The notes under the pieces were generated by a model, which was not told the DNA's origin, did no database searches, and saw nothing but the letters and a program-made list of their open reading frames with translations. A stretch of 64,000 bases of DNA from Paractinoplanes pyxinae. Its GTDB lineage: Bacteria; Actinomycetota; Actinomycetes; Mycobacteriales; Micromonosporaceae. Positions 8,387 to 17,287 of the stretch are shown in pieces. Location of the stretch: contig NZ_JAPNTZ010000017.1 of assembly GCF_026626335.1 (NCBI RefSeq), forward strand, positions 62,001 through 126,000, read 5' to 3'. Numbering within the stretch: the first letter of the stretch is position 1; the number at the start of each line of letters is the position of its first letter. The translations under genes and the position numbers were made by a program.

Positions 8387-10393
8387 GTGACGACGCACGG
8401 TGACGCGGTCGGTCCGTCGGCCCTGTCCGCCGCACCCGCTGCCACGCGAGAGCCCGAACCGGTTTCCGAAGGCGCCTCGGCGGGCAAGAAAGAGCAGGTC
8501 AGCTCGACGACCGCCGATCCGGCGGACCCCACTGATCGTACGGAAGCCGCCGTGCCCCGTCAGCCACATCCGGAACCCGAATCCCCCGAGCCCGCGCCCG
8601 AGAAACGCCCCGCCGACCTGGGCGAGGCCGACGCCCTGGCCACGGCGCCCTCGACCGCGCTCGAACTGGCCACGCCGGTGACCGGGGTCGAACGGCTGAC
8701 CGCGACGCTGAAGCAGCTGCGCACGGCGATCGGCGAGACGGCGTACCCGTTGGTCATGCCCTCGGCCGAAGAGGCCCAGCGCGTCGGCTCGGCACTGGTC
8801 ACCCAGCTCGACGACTATCTGCTGCCCCGCCTGGCCCGGCTCGACGCGCCCCTGCTGGTGGTCGTCGGCGGCTCCACCGGCGCGGGCAAGTCGACACTGG
8901 TCAACAGCCTGGTGCGGGCGCCGGTCAGCACGGCCGGCGTGCTCCGCCCGACCACCCGCTCGCCGGTGCTGGTCAGCAACCCGGCCGACCTGCCCTGGTT
9001 CCAGCAGGGTCAGCTGCTGCCCGGCCTGGTGCGCACCCGTGAGCCCAGCAACGAGGCGACCGCGCTGCAGATCGTCTCGGCCCCCGCGCTCGGCGCCGGC
9101 CTGGCCTTTCTCGACGCGCCCGACATCGACTCGGTGGTCGACCGCAACCGCAAGCTCGCGGCCCAGCTGCTGGCGGCGGCCGACCTCTGGTTGTTTGTCA
9201 CCACGGCCGCCCGCTACGCCGACGCGGTGCCGTGGGAACTGCTCACCACGGCCCGGCTGCGCGGCACGGTGATCGCGCTCGTGCTCGACCGGGTGCCGGC
9301 CGAGGCCGCGGCCGAGGTCGCCACCCACCTGCAGGACATGCTGAACGTCCGCGACCTGGGCGGCGCGCCGCTGTTCGTGCTGCCCGAGACCAGGCTGGAC
9401 GGTCAGGGGCTGATCAGCGAGGACGTGATCGGCCCGCTGCACGACTGGTTCGGCCGGCTCGCGGCCGACAGCAACGCCCGCTCGGCCGTGGTGCGCCAGA
9501 CCCTCGACGGCGCGATCCTGTCGCTGGGCCCGGCCGTCGACGGTCTCGCCGACGCCGCCGACGAGCAGGCCCGCGCGGCCAAGGCGCTGGGCGACAGGGT
9601 CACCGCGGCCTATCGCACTGGGCGCCAGACCCTGGCCGAGGGCCTGCGCGACGGCCGCCTGCTGCGCGGCGAGGTGCTGGCCCGGTGGCAAGAGTTCGTC
9701 GGCACCGGCGAATTCCTCAAGACGCTCGAGAACAGGGTCGGCCAGATGCGCGACCGGTTCATCTCGGCGCTCACCGGCCGCCCGCTGCCCGGCCGCAACC
9801 TGCAGGTGGCGCTCGAATCTCAACTGGTCACGCTGCTGCGGGGCATCGCGGCCGACGCGGCCGAGCAGGCGTACGCGGCCTGGCAGGCCCACCCGGCCGG
9901 GGCCGCCCTGCTCGAAACCGACCTGCAGCGCCCCGCGGCCGATCTGCCCGAGCGGGCCGACCGCCTGGTCCGCGACTGGCAGCAGTGGGTGCTCGGTCTG
10001 GTGCGGGCCGAGGGCGCCGAGAAGCGAGTGGTCGCCCGGGGCGCCGCGTACGCGGTCAACGGCGCCGGCCTGGCCGTGATGATCGCCGTCTTCACCTCGA
10101 CCGCGTTCATCCCGACCGGGCTCGAGGTCGCGGCGGGGGCCGGCACAGCCGTGGCCGCCCAGAAGGTGCTCGAGGCGATCTTCGGTGACCAGGCGATCCG
10201 CACGCTGGCCACCCAGGCCCGCGAAGACCTGCTGCTGCGCGCGGGCAAGCTCTTCGACGAAGAGGCGGCCCGCTTCACCAGCCGGCTCGCCGCCGTCGGC
10301 CTCGACGACGAACCGGGGGCCCGCCTGCGCCGGGCCGCGGCCGACGTGGAGACTGCCCGTACCGAACTCGCGTTGACGGGAAGCACGACGTGA
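8387..10393 (+). CDS. Dynamin-like GTPase, first of a tandem pair
   Basis: This 668-aa protein has a disordered Pro/Glu-rich N-terminal tail of about 100 residues. A large GTPase domain follows with P-loop GGSTGAGKST near residue 160, a switch-like RPTTRSPVL segment, and FLDAPDID as the DxxG-type Walker B region. A long helical bundle comes next, then a hydrophobic hairpin near the C-terminus (GAGLAVMIAVFTSTAF) that could insert into membrane. Bacterial dynamin-like proteins often come as adjacent pairs, as in Streptomyces DynA/DynB, and remodel or stabilise membranes during division or stress. The stop overlaps the start of the second GTPase by 4 nt (GTGA), so they are almost certainly co-translated. 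The start is GTG 8387, with no clear ribosome site. Confidence 0.75.
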   Translation: MTTHGDAVGPSALSAAPAATREPEPVSEGASAGKKEQVSSTTADPADPTDRTEAAVPRQPHPEPESPEPAPEKRPADLGEADALATAPSTALELATPVTGVERLTATLKQLRTAIGETAYPLVMPSAEEAQRVGSALVTQLDDYLLPRLARLDAPLLVVVGGSTGAGKSTLVNSLVRAPVSTAGVLRPTTRSPVLVSNPADLPWFQQGQLLPGLVRTREPSNEATALQIVSAPALGAGLAFLDAPDIDSVVDRNRKLAAQLLAAADLWLFVTTAARYADAVPWELLTTARLRGTVIALVLDRVPAEAAAEVATHLQDMLNVRDLGGAPLFVLPETRLDGQGLISEDVIGPLHDWFGRLAADSNARSAVVRQTLDGAILSLGPAVDGLADAADEQARAAKALGDRVTAAYRTGRQTLAEGLRDGRLLRGEVLARWQEFVGTGEFLKTLENRVGQMRDRFISALTGRPLPGRNLQVALESQLVTLLRGIAADAAEQAYAAWQAHPAGAALLETDLQRPAADLPERADRLVRDWQQWVLGLVRAEGAEKRVVARGAAYAVNGAGLAVMIAVFTSTAFIPTGLEVAAGAGTAVAAQKVLEAIFGDQAIRTLATQAREDLLLRAGKLFDEEAARFTSRLAAVGLDDEPGARLRRAAADVETARTELALTGSTT

Positions 10394-12084
10394 GCCTGAT
10401 CGAAAAGGTGCGCGAGGCGATGGCGGGCGACGACCGGGTGGACGCCGAGCGGCTGGTGGTGCGGCTCGAGGCGCTCGGCCGGTTCCTGCGCCTGGTCGAC
10501 CCGTACCTGCCCGACAGCGAGCTCGTCGCCGCGCACACGCTGGTCGAACGGGCCGGCAACCGGCTCTCGCTGTCGCGCGACCACACCGTCGTCGCGCTCG
10601 CCGGCAGCACCGGCAGCGGCAAGTCCAGCCTGTTCAACGCCCTGGCCCGGCTCAAGCTGTCGCCGGTCGGCGTGCGGCGGCCGACGACCGGGGTGGCCCA
10701 CGCCTGCGTCTGGGGCCCGCTCGAACCGGCCAACCGCCTGCTCGACTGGGTCGGCGTGCTGCCGCGCCACCGTTTCATGCGCGAGAGCGCGCTCGACGGC
10801 GACGACGAGGCCGCCATGCGCGGGCTCGTGCTGCTCGACCTGCCCGACTTCGACTCGGTCGAGCGCGGCCACCGGTTGGAGGTCGACCGCCTGCTGGGCC
10901 TGGTCGATCTGATCGTCTGGGTGGTCGACCCGCAGAAGTACGGCGACCGGATCCTGCACCAGGCCTACCTCTCCCAGTTCCGCTCGCACGCCGCGGTCAC
11001 GGTCGTGGTGCTCAACCAGGCCGACCGGCTCTCCGCGCAAGACACCGAGCTGGTGCTGGAAGACCTGAAGCGGCTGCTCGACGAGGACGGCCTGGGCGAG
11101 GCGCCGGTGCTGGCCACCTCGGCCAAGCAGCCGGGCATGCTCAACGAACTGCGCGGCTCGCTCGAGACCACAGTGGCCGAGCGCCAGGCCGCGCTGCGCC
11201 GGGTCGCGGGCGACCTGGAGGCGGTCAGCGAGCCGCTGACCACCATGATCGGCCCGCCCGCGGCCGAGGACGAGGTCGACCGGGCCACGGTGCGGCAACT
11301 GACCGACGCGCTGGCCGCCTCGGCCGGTGTCGGGGCGGTGGCCGACGCGTCCGCCGCCGCCTACCGTCACCGGGCCGCGGCCGCCACTGGCTGGCCGCTG
11401 ACCCGCGGGCTACGCCGGCTGCGGCCCGACCCGCTGCGCCGCCTGCACATCGACACCGAGCCGGCTGACGCCAAGTCGGCCAAGACCGACGCCATCTCCA
11501 AAGAGATCGTTCCCCGCACGTCGCTGCCCGAGGCCGACGCGGCGCAGAAGTCGGCCGTCGGCCTGGCCGTCCGCGCGGTGTCCAGCCGGGCCGCCGCGCC
11601 GCTGCCCGAGGCCTGGAAGCCCGCGCTGGCCGACGCCGCCCGATCCCGGTCGGCCGACCTGCCCGACGCGCTCGACCGGGCGGTCGGCACCACCGAGCTG
11701 GGCCTGAGCAAGGCGCCGCTGTGGTGGCGGGCCGCCGGCGCCCTGCACTGGCTCTTCCTGGCGGCCGCGGTGTTCGGGCTGGGCTGGTTGATCGCGGGTT
11801 ACGCCGTACGGGCGCTCGGACTGCCCGAGTTGGACGTTCCGAAGCTCGGCGTGGTCCCGATGCCCACTGTGCTGCTGCTCGGTGGCCTTCTCCTCGGGCT
11901 GTTGTTGTGGCTGGTCCTGCGCCCGGCCGTCGGATGGGGCGCCCGGCGCGCCCGCAGACGGGCGGAGCAGCGCCTGCGGGCGTCGGTGACCGAGGTCGGG
12001 CGCGAATACGTCGTGGCGCCGGTGCGCGAAGTGCTGAATGCGTACGCACAAGCGCGTGAAGCTTTGACCACCGTGCGTTCGTAG
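10390..12084 (+). CDS. Dynamin-like GTPase, second of a tandem pair, with two membrane helices
   Basis: This is a 564-aa protein with P-loop AGSTGSGKSS near residues 71-79, switch I-like RRPTTGVAH, G3 motif LLDLPDFDSV, and VVLNQAD as the NKxD-type base-specificity region. A helical segment of about 200 residues follows. Two transmembrane helices lie at about 445-475 and 495-520 (HWLFLAAAVFGLGWLIAGY and TVLLLGGLLLGLLLWLVL), and a basic C-terminal tail ends the protein. This layout fits the YfjP/dynamin-related membrane GTPases of actinobacteria. GTG 10390 overlaps the preceding stop by 4 nt. The likely role is a membrane-remodelling heteromer with its neighbour; no substrate or process can be read from the sequence. 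Confidence 0.75.
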   Translation: MSLIEKVREAMAGDDRVDAERLVVRLEALGRFLRLVDPYLPDSELVAAHTLVERAGNRLSLSRDHTVVALAGSTGSGKSSLFNALARLKLSPVGVRRPTTGVAHACVWGPLEPANRLLDWVGVLPRHRFMRESALDGDDEAAMRGLVLLDLPDFDSVERGHRLEVDRLLGLVDLIVWVVDPQKYGDRILHQAYLSQFRSHAAVTVVVLNQADRLSAQDTELVLEDLKRLLDEDGLGEAPVLATSAKQPGMLNELRGSLETTVAERQAALRRVAGDLEAVSEPLTTMIGPPAAEDEVDRATVRQLTDALAASAGVGAVADASAAAYRHRAAAATGWPLTRGLRRLRPDPLRRLHIDTEPADAKSAKTDAISKEIVPRTSLPEADAAQKSAVGLAVRAVSSRAAAPLPEAWKPALADAARSRSADLPDALDRAVGTTELGLSKAPLWWRAAGALHWLFLAAAVFGLGWLIAGYAVRALGLPELDVPKLGVVPMPTVLLLGGLLLGLLLWLVLRPAVGWGARRARRRAEQRLRASVTEVGREYVVAPVREVLNAYAQAREALTTVRS

Positions 12085-12121
12085 TAGTCCGGCCACGCAC
12101 CGTGCCGGGTAGGCTCGCGAC

Positions 12122-13333
12122 ATGCCCGCACCACAGACTCCGTACGAGGCGGTCCTCCACGCGGCCCGCGACGTGGCGAAGCTCGGCTGCGCGCTGGATG
12201 CCGAGATGCTGGGCACCGCCCTGCTCGGCAGCGTCTACTCCGTGGCCCACGACGACCGGGGCGCCGCCCTGCGCACCTTCGTCCGTGACTTCCTGGCCGC
12301 CACCACCCGCCGGCGCTCGGCCTCGGCCACGACGATCCGTGAGGTCTTCGCCGCCCTGGTGCCCGACGCCGAGGGCGCGGCCGACGTGCGCCCCGGCGCT
12401 CAGGCGCCGGCGTGGACGGCTCAGCTCGGGCGGGTGCGGCCCACCGGCTGCTACGCGTACGGCGACGTCTACGGCGACCAGACGTCCTATTTGGTGACTT
12501 ACGCGTACGACGACGCCGAGGCCGGCGGCCCCGAGCACGCGGTCGTCGCGCTGATCGACCACAACATCGGCATCGCCAAGGACGTCTTCGTCGGCTCCTC
12601 GGCCGGGCGGATCCTCGATCAGGTCCGCCAGATGTGCGCCGAGGACGATCTCACCTGGTTCCGCGAGGAAGACCCGGGCCGCCTGCGGGGCGAGATCGAC
12701 CGCCATCTCGAGATCACCGACAACCTGACCGACCTGCCGTCCGAGGGCTCCCTGGCCACCGACCGGGCACTGGCCGGCGCGCGGCTGGCCCTGCTGCCGG
12801 CGGCGACCACCCCGGCGCTGAGCGAGCCGGCCGAGGTGAGCAACACCGACCTGGTGCGCGACTTCCTGGCCTCACCCGAGGCGGCCCGGTTCTCCCTCGA
12901 CCAGGTGCACGCCGACGACGAGCTGGCCTCCCTGCACTTCTGCCTCAGCCTGATCCTCGACCACGCGGCCAGCCTGCCCGACCCCGATCCGCTGCGGTGG
13001 AGCCCGGCCGTGGCCGGGCTGTTCCTGCTCGACTGGGTGCACCGGCGGGCCGTGCTCGACATGGACGACGCCGCGATGCTGCCCCGGGTGACCCGGGCCT
13101 GGTCGGCGTACGCGCTGCGCCGGCGCGACCTGCCCGAGGCGGCCACCGAGCAGACCGACCAGGTGGTCGAAGACATGATCCCCGAGTTCGCCCGCCTGTA
13201 CGCGACGGGCGAGAAGCGCAGCCCGGCGACGGCGGCGGTGGCCCAGCTGATCTCCGAGGGCGTCGACCCCAACGACGCCGACGCCATCGACGCCTGGCTC
13301 GACGCCAACCGCTACCGCCTGGACGGCAGCTGA
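12122..13333 (+). CDS. Conserved actinobacterial hypothetical protein, 403 aa
   Basis: I do not recognise a named domain. The protein is soluble and acidic. Its N-terminal part, about residues 1-200, reads as an alpha/beta domain (GTALLGSVYSVAHDD, YLVTYAYDD, HAVVALIDHNIGIAKDVFVG). The C-terminal half is all-helical and rich in Leu, Asp and Arg. Codon use is normal for the window. It begins 38 bp after the second dynamin-like GTPase on the same strand, so it may belong to that operon. It ends exactly where the convergent repeat protein gene ends (13333/13334). A role linked to the GTPase pair is possible but not shown. Confidence 0.65.
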   Translation: MPAPQTPYEAVLHAARDVAKLGCALDAEMLGTALLGSVYSVAHDDRGAALRTFVRDFLAATTRRRSASATTIREVFAALVPDAEGAADVRPGAQAPAWTAQLGRVRPTGCYAYGDVYGDQTSYLVTYAYDDAEAGGPEHAVVALIDHNIGIAKDVFVGSSAGRILDQVRQMCAEDDLTWFREEDPGRLRGEIDRHLEITDNLTDLPSEGSLATDRALAGARLALLPAATTPALSEPAEVSNTDLVRDFLASPEAARFSLDQVHADDELASLHFCLSLILDHAASLPDPDPLRWSPAVAGLFLLDWVHRRAVLDMDDAAMLPRVTRAWSAYALRRRDLPEAATEQTDQVVEDMIPEFARLYATGEKRSPATAAVAQLISEGVDPNDADAIDAWLDANRYRLDGS

Positions 13334-14713
13334 TCACCAGCGGCCGCTGAGGTCCTCGCTGTGCTCGGCGTGGTGCCGGCCCACCCGCGAGCTGCGCTGC
13401 TGGTCCGGCGTCTGATCGTCGACGTGGTGCATGCTGCTCGCCCGGTGACTGCCGCGGTAGGAGTGGTTCTGGTTCTCCTCGGCGCGCGCCTCGGGAGGCA
13501 CGCGGTGCGCGTGGTTGCCCCCGTTGGCGTAGCTGCGTTGCAGGATGGCGGTCGGGCGGATGTTGTGGGGACGTTCGGCCACAGCTGACCTCCGGCTGTG
13601 TTCGGACCGGTCGCGCGACCGGTGACGGCTGTGCTGGTTCTCCTCGCACCGGCCTTCCGACCGGTCGGGGCGATGGTGGGCCGGGCGGTGACGGGCGGCG
13701 CGACGGTGGGCGGGCTCGTCGGCCGGCTCGTCGCCCTGGTCGGCGTCATCCGGGTCTTCGTCTTGACCTGCGTCATCCGGCTGGCCGGCGTCATCCGGAT
13801 CCTCGGACTGGCCGCCGTCGTCCGGATCCTCGGATTGGCCGCTGTCGTGCGGATCCTCGGACTGGCCGGCGTCATCGGGTTCCCGGGAATGGTCGGCGTC
13901 ATCCGGCTCTTGAGATTGGTCGCCATCATCCGGAACATCCGGCATATCGGGTACAAGCGGTTTGCGACCGGTCACGGGCGGAAGTGGCTCGCCGTCGGCC
14001 GGATCGTCCGGAACATCGGGCAGCCCCGGCACGAGCGGCTTGGCCGGCTTCGCGGGTCGGGTGGGCTTGGTGGGCTTGGCGGGTTTCGCAGGCTTCCACC
14101 GAGCGGGCCGGTCACGATCCCGGCCGCCGCGATCGCTGTCCCGGTCATCGTCGCGAGAGTTCCCAACCCCATTGCGTACGTCGTGACGACCACGCCCACC
14201 AGTCGGGGCACCACCTCGCGGCGCGGCCGGCTCGCGCTTCCCGGCCCGCCCGATCAGGCGCCCCGCGCGCACCGCGGCATCAGCGCTCTGCGACGCCCCG
14301 CGAGCCGACCCGCTCCCGTCACCATCCGCAGAATCGCCGCCATCCGGCGACAAGCCGTCATCCGAAGACGGGCCGCCGTCCGGAGACAAGCCGTCATCCG
14401 GCGACAGGCCGTCATCAGGGGGAAGGCCGCCCGAGGGCGTCGGCGAGGACGGATACTGCCGCACCGGCCCCGACGAAGCGGGCGGCAGGAAGGGGATGTC
14501 CATCGTGTCCGTACGGCCACCCGACAGCTCCCGCGAGCCCGCCGTGATCGCGGCCAGCGTCGGCATCGAGGCCAGCCCGACCAGCATCGCCACGATCAGC
14601 ACGTAGCGGCGGGTCGGCCCGTTGAAGCCGGAGTCGGCCCGATAGACCCCGTTGAGCCGCTTGCGCATCACCTTCATCGGCGGCACGAGATCGTCGTCGT
14701 GGTCGTCCGGCAC
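13334..14713 (-). CDS. Single-pass membrane protein with charged low-complexity repeats
   Basis: This 459-aa protein starts at GTG 14713, chosen because GAGGGGGAG lies 7 nt upstream; the frame is open to a TTG at 14767 but without a ribosome site. A short basic cytoplasmic segment (MKVMRKRLNGVYR) is followed by one membrane helix (YVLIVAMLVGLASMPTLAAI). After it comes a long exported, disordered tail made of three repeat blocks: SPDDGL/SPDGG units, KPAKPTKPTRPAKP, and about seven acidic EDPDDAGQS-type units. The tail ends in a His/Arg/Asn-rich segment. No catalytic domain is visible. A long opposite-strand frame is a shadow of the repeats. A cell-wall-spanning spacer or adhesin-like protein is conceivable; function is unknown. 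Confidence 0.6.
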   Translation of the reverse strand: MPDDHDDDLVPPMKVMRKRLNGVYRADSGFNGPTRRYVLIVAMLVGLASMPTLAAITAGSRELSGGRTDTMDIPFLPPASSGPVRQYPSSPTPSGGLPPDDGLSPDDGLSPDGGPSSDDGLSPDGGDSADGDGSGSARGASQSADAAVRAGRLIGRAGKREPAAPRGGAPTGGRGRHDVRNGVGNSRDDDRDSDRGGRDRDRPARWKPAKPAKPTKPTRPAKPAKPLVPGLPDVPDDPADGEPLPPVTGRKPLVPDMPDVPDDGDQSQEPDDADHSREPDDAGQSEDPHDSGQSEDPDDGGQSEDPDDAGQPDDAGQDEDPDDADQGDEPADEPAHRRAARHRPAHHRPDRSEGRCEENQHSRHRSRDRSEHSRRSAVAERPHNIRPTAILQRSYANGGNHAHRVPPEARAEENQNHSYRGSHRASSMHHVDDQTPDQQRSSRVGRHHAEHSEDLSGRW

Positions 14714-15161
14714 CGGTCGGCTCCCCCTCACACGCGTCGGGCATCGACTACGGGCAGGCGGCTGCAATGATCAACACCGATCCGCCGTGGTCATGGGGGT
14801 GAACGACGCATGGGCCCTTCGGCAGCGGCATAAAAGGGTCGTTCGTACAGTAGTGACCGTACGAAAGCCGCTTAATTGGACAAATACGGGCACCGATATG
14901 ACCGGAGAATTTCGCGACTGTGATCTCCCTGACCTGTAACGAGACTCACGTTCTCTGTCAGGATGGGGGCGACGGCACCGCCGCCGTCGCTTCCGCCCAT
15001 CCAGCGGGGCACGAGGTGGGGACCGTCACTCCCCGGCGGGGTCCAGGCCCGCGCCGAATCGCCGCGCGGCAACCTCACCCGGGCCAGGCGCGGCGACCAC
15101 CGGTCCGCCGCGCGGACGGGCGACACCCGTCGCGGGCGCAGAGATGAACAGGGAGACACGG
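14714..15161. other. 448-bp intergenic region upstream of the E1-alpha gene
   Basis: No credible gene is seen. The segment 14830-14950 is distinctly more A/T-rich than its surroundings, as expected for promoters of the two divergent genes. It carries one clear inverted repeat, listed separately at 14842-14865. The stretch 14960-15140 is again very G+C-rich and featureless apart from the long untranslated leader it would give the E1-alpha transcript. Confidence 0.5.
14842..14865. promoter_or_regulatory. Inverted repeat, possible operator for the 2-oxoacid dehydrogenase operon
   Basis: TTCGTAC-N10-GTACGAA forms perfect 7-nt arms with a spacer of about one helical turn, which is typical of a dimeric repressor site. 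It lies in the A/T-richer part of the gap between the divergent repeat protein and E1-alpha genes. Which gene it controls, and by what, is unknown. Confidence 0.45.
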
Positions 15162-16301
15162 ATGGCAAACGGCGTGAGCGACGTTGGAGCTGATGCTCCA
15201 GCCGGCGGTTTCGTCCAACTGCTGACCCCCGACGGTGAGCGCATCGACAGCGTCACCACCGCCGACGGCACCACCTATTCCGTCGACTTCACCGACGAGG
15301 AATACCGCGGCCTCTACCACGACCTCGTGACCGTCCGCCGCCTCGACGCCGAGGCGACCGCCCTGCAGCGCCAGGGCGAGCTGGGCATCTGGGCCAGCCT
15401 GCTGGGCCAGGAAGCGGCCCAGGTCGGCTCCGGCCGCGCGCTGCGCCCGCAGGACATGGCCTTCCCGACCTACCGCGAGCACGGTGTCCTCTACACCCGC
15501 GGGATCGACCCGATCATGCCGTTCGGCCTGTTCCGCGGCGTCGACCAGGGCGGCTGGGACGCCAACGAGCACCGCTTCAACGGCTACACCATCGTGATCG
15601 GCTCGCAGACGCTGCACGCGACCGGCTACGCCATGGGCGTGACCATGGACGGCAAGACCGGCACCCCCGACGGCGAGGCCGTGATCGCCTACTTCGGCGA
15701 CGGCGCGACCAGCCAGGGCGAGGTGAACGAGGCGTTCGTCTGGGCCGGCGTCTTCAACGCCCCGATGGTCTTCTTCTGCCAGAACAACCAGTACGCGATC
15801 TCCGAGCCGTTGGAGCGGCAGACGCGCATCCCGCTGTACCGCCGGGCCGCCGGCTTCGGCTTCCCGGGCGTCCGTATCGACGGCAACGACGTGCTGGCCA
15901 GCTTCGCGGTGACCCGGGCCGCGCTCGACAACGCGCGCAACGGCCAGGGGCCCACGCTGATCGAGGCCTACACGTACCGGATGGGCGCGCACACCAGCTC
16001 GGACGACCCGACCCGCTACCGCATCGCCAGCGAGGTCGAGTCGTGGAAGGCCAAAGACCCGATCTCCCGGCTCCGCGCCTTCCTGACCAAGCAGCAGCTG
16101 GCCGGCGACGACTTCTTCGCCGCGGTCGACGAGTCGGCCAAGGACCTCGCCCTCAACCTGCGCGAGCGCGTCCTCGAGATGCCCGACCCGCAGCCGGTGA
16201 GCATGTTCGACCACGCCTACCCGAACGGCTCGCCCGAGGTGGACGCGCAGCGCGCCCGGTTCGCCGACTACCACGCCTCGTTCGAGGGGAGCGACCACTG
16301 A
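15162..16301 (+). CDS. 2-oxoacid dehydrogenase E1 component, alpha subunit
   Basis: This 379-aa protein is the thiamine-diphosphate-dependent decarboxylase subunit of a pyruvate or branched-chain 2-oxoacid dehydrogenase complex. The thiamine-diphosphate motif is present as GDGATSQGEVNEAF through FFCQNNQYAIS. The phosphorylation-loop region RMGAHTSSDDPTRY and the family segment LLGQEAAQVGSG are also seen. ATG 15162 is preferred over ATG 15144 because AGGGAGA lies 5 nt upstream. The stop codon overlaps the start of the beta subunit gene (TGATG), so the heterotetramer subunits are coupled. The length and motifs fit PdhA/BkdA; the substrate, pyruvate or branched-chain keto acids, cannot be separated by eye. 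Confidence 0.9.
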   Translation: MANGVSDVGADAPAGGFVQLLTPDGERIDSVTTADGTTYSVDFTDEEYRGLYHDLVTVRRLDAEATALQRQGELGIWASLLGQEAAQVGSGRALRPQDMAFPTYREHGVLYTRGIDPIMPFGLFRGVDQGGWDANEHRFNGYTIVIGSQTLHATGYAMGVTMDGKTGTPDGEAVIAYFGDGATSQGEVNEAFVWAGVFNAPMVFFCQNNQYAISEPLERQTRIPLYRRAAGFGFPGVRIDGNDVLASFAVTRAALDNARNGQGPTLIEAYTYRMGAHTSSDDPTRYRIASEVESWKAKDPISRLRAFLTKQQLAGDDFFAAVDESAKDLALNLRERVLEMPDPQPVSMFDHAYPNGSPEVDAQRARFADYHASFEGSDH

Positions 16302-17287
16302 TGGCCGAGACACTGACTTTGGGCAAAGCCCTCAACCACGGCCTGCGTCGCTCTCTGGAAGAGAACGAGAAGGTCGTCATCATGGGCGAGGACGTCGGCA
16401 AGCTCGGCGGCGTCTTCCGCATCACCGACGGCCTGCAGAAAGACTTCGGCGAGGACCGGGTGATCGACACCCCGCTGGCCGAGGCCGGCATCGTCGGCAC
16501 CGCGGTCGGCCTGGCCATCCGCGGCTACCGCCCGGTGTGCGAGATCCAGTTCGACGGCTTCGTCTTCCCGGCCTACAACCAGATCGTGGCCCAGGTCGCG
16601 AAGATGTTCTACCGCTCCAAGGGCAAGGTGCGGCTGCCCATCGTGATCCGCATTCCCTTCGGCGGCGGCATCGGCGCGGTCGAGCACCACTCCGAGTCGC
16701 CCGAGGCGTACTTCTCGCACACCCCCGGCCTCAAGGTCGTGACCTGCTCGAACCCGTCCGACGCGTACACGATGATCCAGCAGGCCATCACCTCGGACGA
16801 CCCGGTCGTGTTCTTCGAGCCCAAGCGGCGCTACTGGGAGAAGGGCGAGGTAGAGCTGGGGGCCGACCTGTCCGGCGCCTTCCCGCTGCACGCCGCCCGG
16901 GTGGCTCGCGAGGGCAGTGACGCGACCCTGATCGCGTACGGCCCGATGGTCCGCACCGCCCTCGACGCGGCCACCGCCGCCGCCGAGGACGGACGCAACC
17001 TCGAGGTCATCGACCTGCGCTCGCTCTCCCCGGTCGACTACGAGACCGTGTACGCCTCGGTCCGCAAGACCGGCCGGGCCATCGTGGTCCACGAGGCGCC
17101 GGGCAACATCGGCCTGGGCGCCGAGGTGGCCGCCCGCGTCACCGAGCACTGCTTCTATTCGCTCGAGGCGCCGGTGCTGCGGGTCACGGGCTACGACATC
17201 CCCTACCCGGCGGCCCGGGTCGAAGAGGATTACCTGCCCGACCTGGACCGGGTGCTCGACGCCGTCGACCGCTCGTTCGGCTGGTGA
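16301..17287 (+). CDS. 2-oxoacid dehydrogenase E1 component, beta subunit
   Basis: This is a 328-aa protein. Characteristic segments are VIMGEDVGKLGGVFR (thiamine-diphosphate contact), DTPLAEAGIVGTAVGLAIRG, FDGFVFPAYNQIV, RIPFGGGIGAVEHHSES and the C-terminal VVHEAPGNIGLGAEVAA. Together with E1-alpha it decarboxylates the 2-oxoacid and reductively acylates the E2 lipoyl group. The start ATG shares a base with the upstream stop, and GAGGGGAG lies inside the end of the alpha gene. The stop overlaps the E2 GTG by 4 nt. Confidence 0.92.
   Translation: MAETLTLGKALNHGLRRSLEENEKVVIMGEDVGKLGGVFRITDGLQKDFGEDRVIDTPLAEAGIVGTAVGLAIRGYRPVCEIQFDGFVFPAYNQIVAQVAKMFYRSKGKVRLPIVIRIPFGGGIGAVEHHSESPEAYFSHTPGLKVVTCSNPSDAYTMIQQAITSDDPVVFFEPKRRYWEKGEVELGADLSGAFPLHAARVAREGSDATLIAYGPMVRTALDAATAAAEDGRNLEVIDLRSLSPVDYETVYASVRKTGRAIVVHEAPGNIGLGAEVAARVTEHCFYSLEAPVLRVTGYDIPYPAARVEEDYLPDLDRVLDAVDRSFGW

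Noticed and set aside
8178..8435. Possible 86-codon N-terminal extension of DnaK
   Set aside because: It covers the promoter and HAIR operator, and MARAVGIDLGTTNSC is the canonical Hsp70 start with a ribosome site.
13598..14770. Long plus-strand frame opposite the charged-repeat protein, looking like a multi-helix membrane protein
   Set aside because: Its hydrophobic periodicity mirrors the acidic DNA repeats on the other strand, it lacks a ribosome site, and its codon use is poor; the minus-strand frame has a strong GAGGGGGAG site, a signal-anchor and coherent composition.
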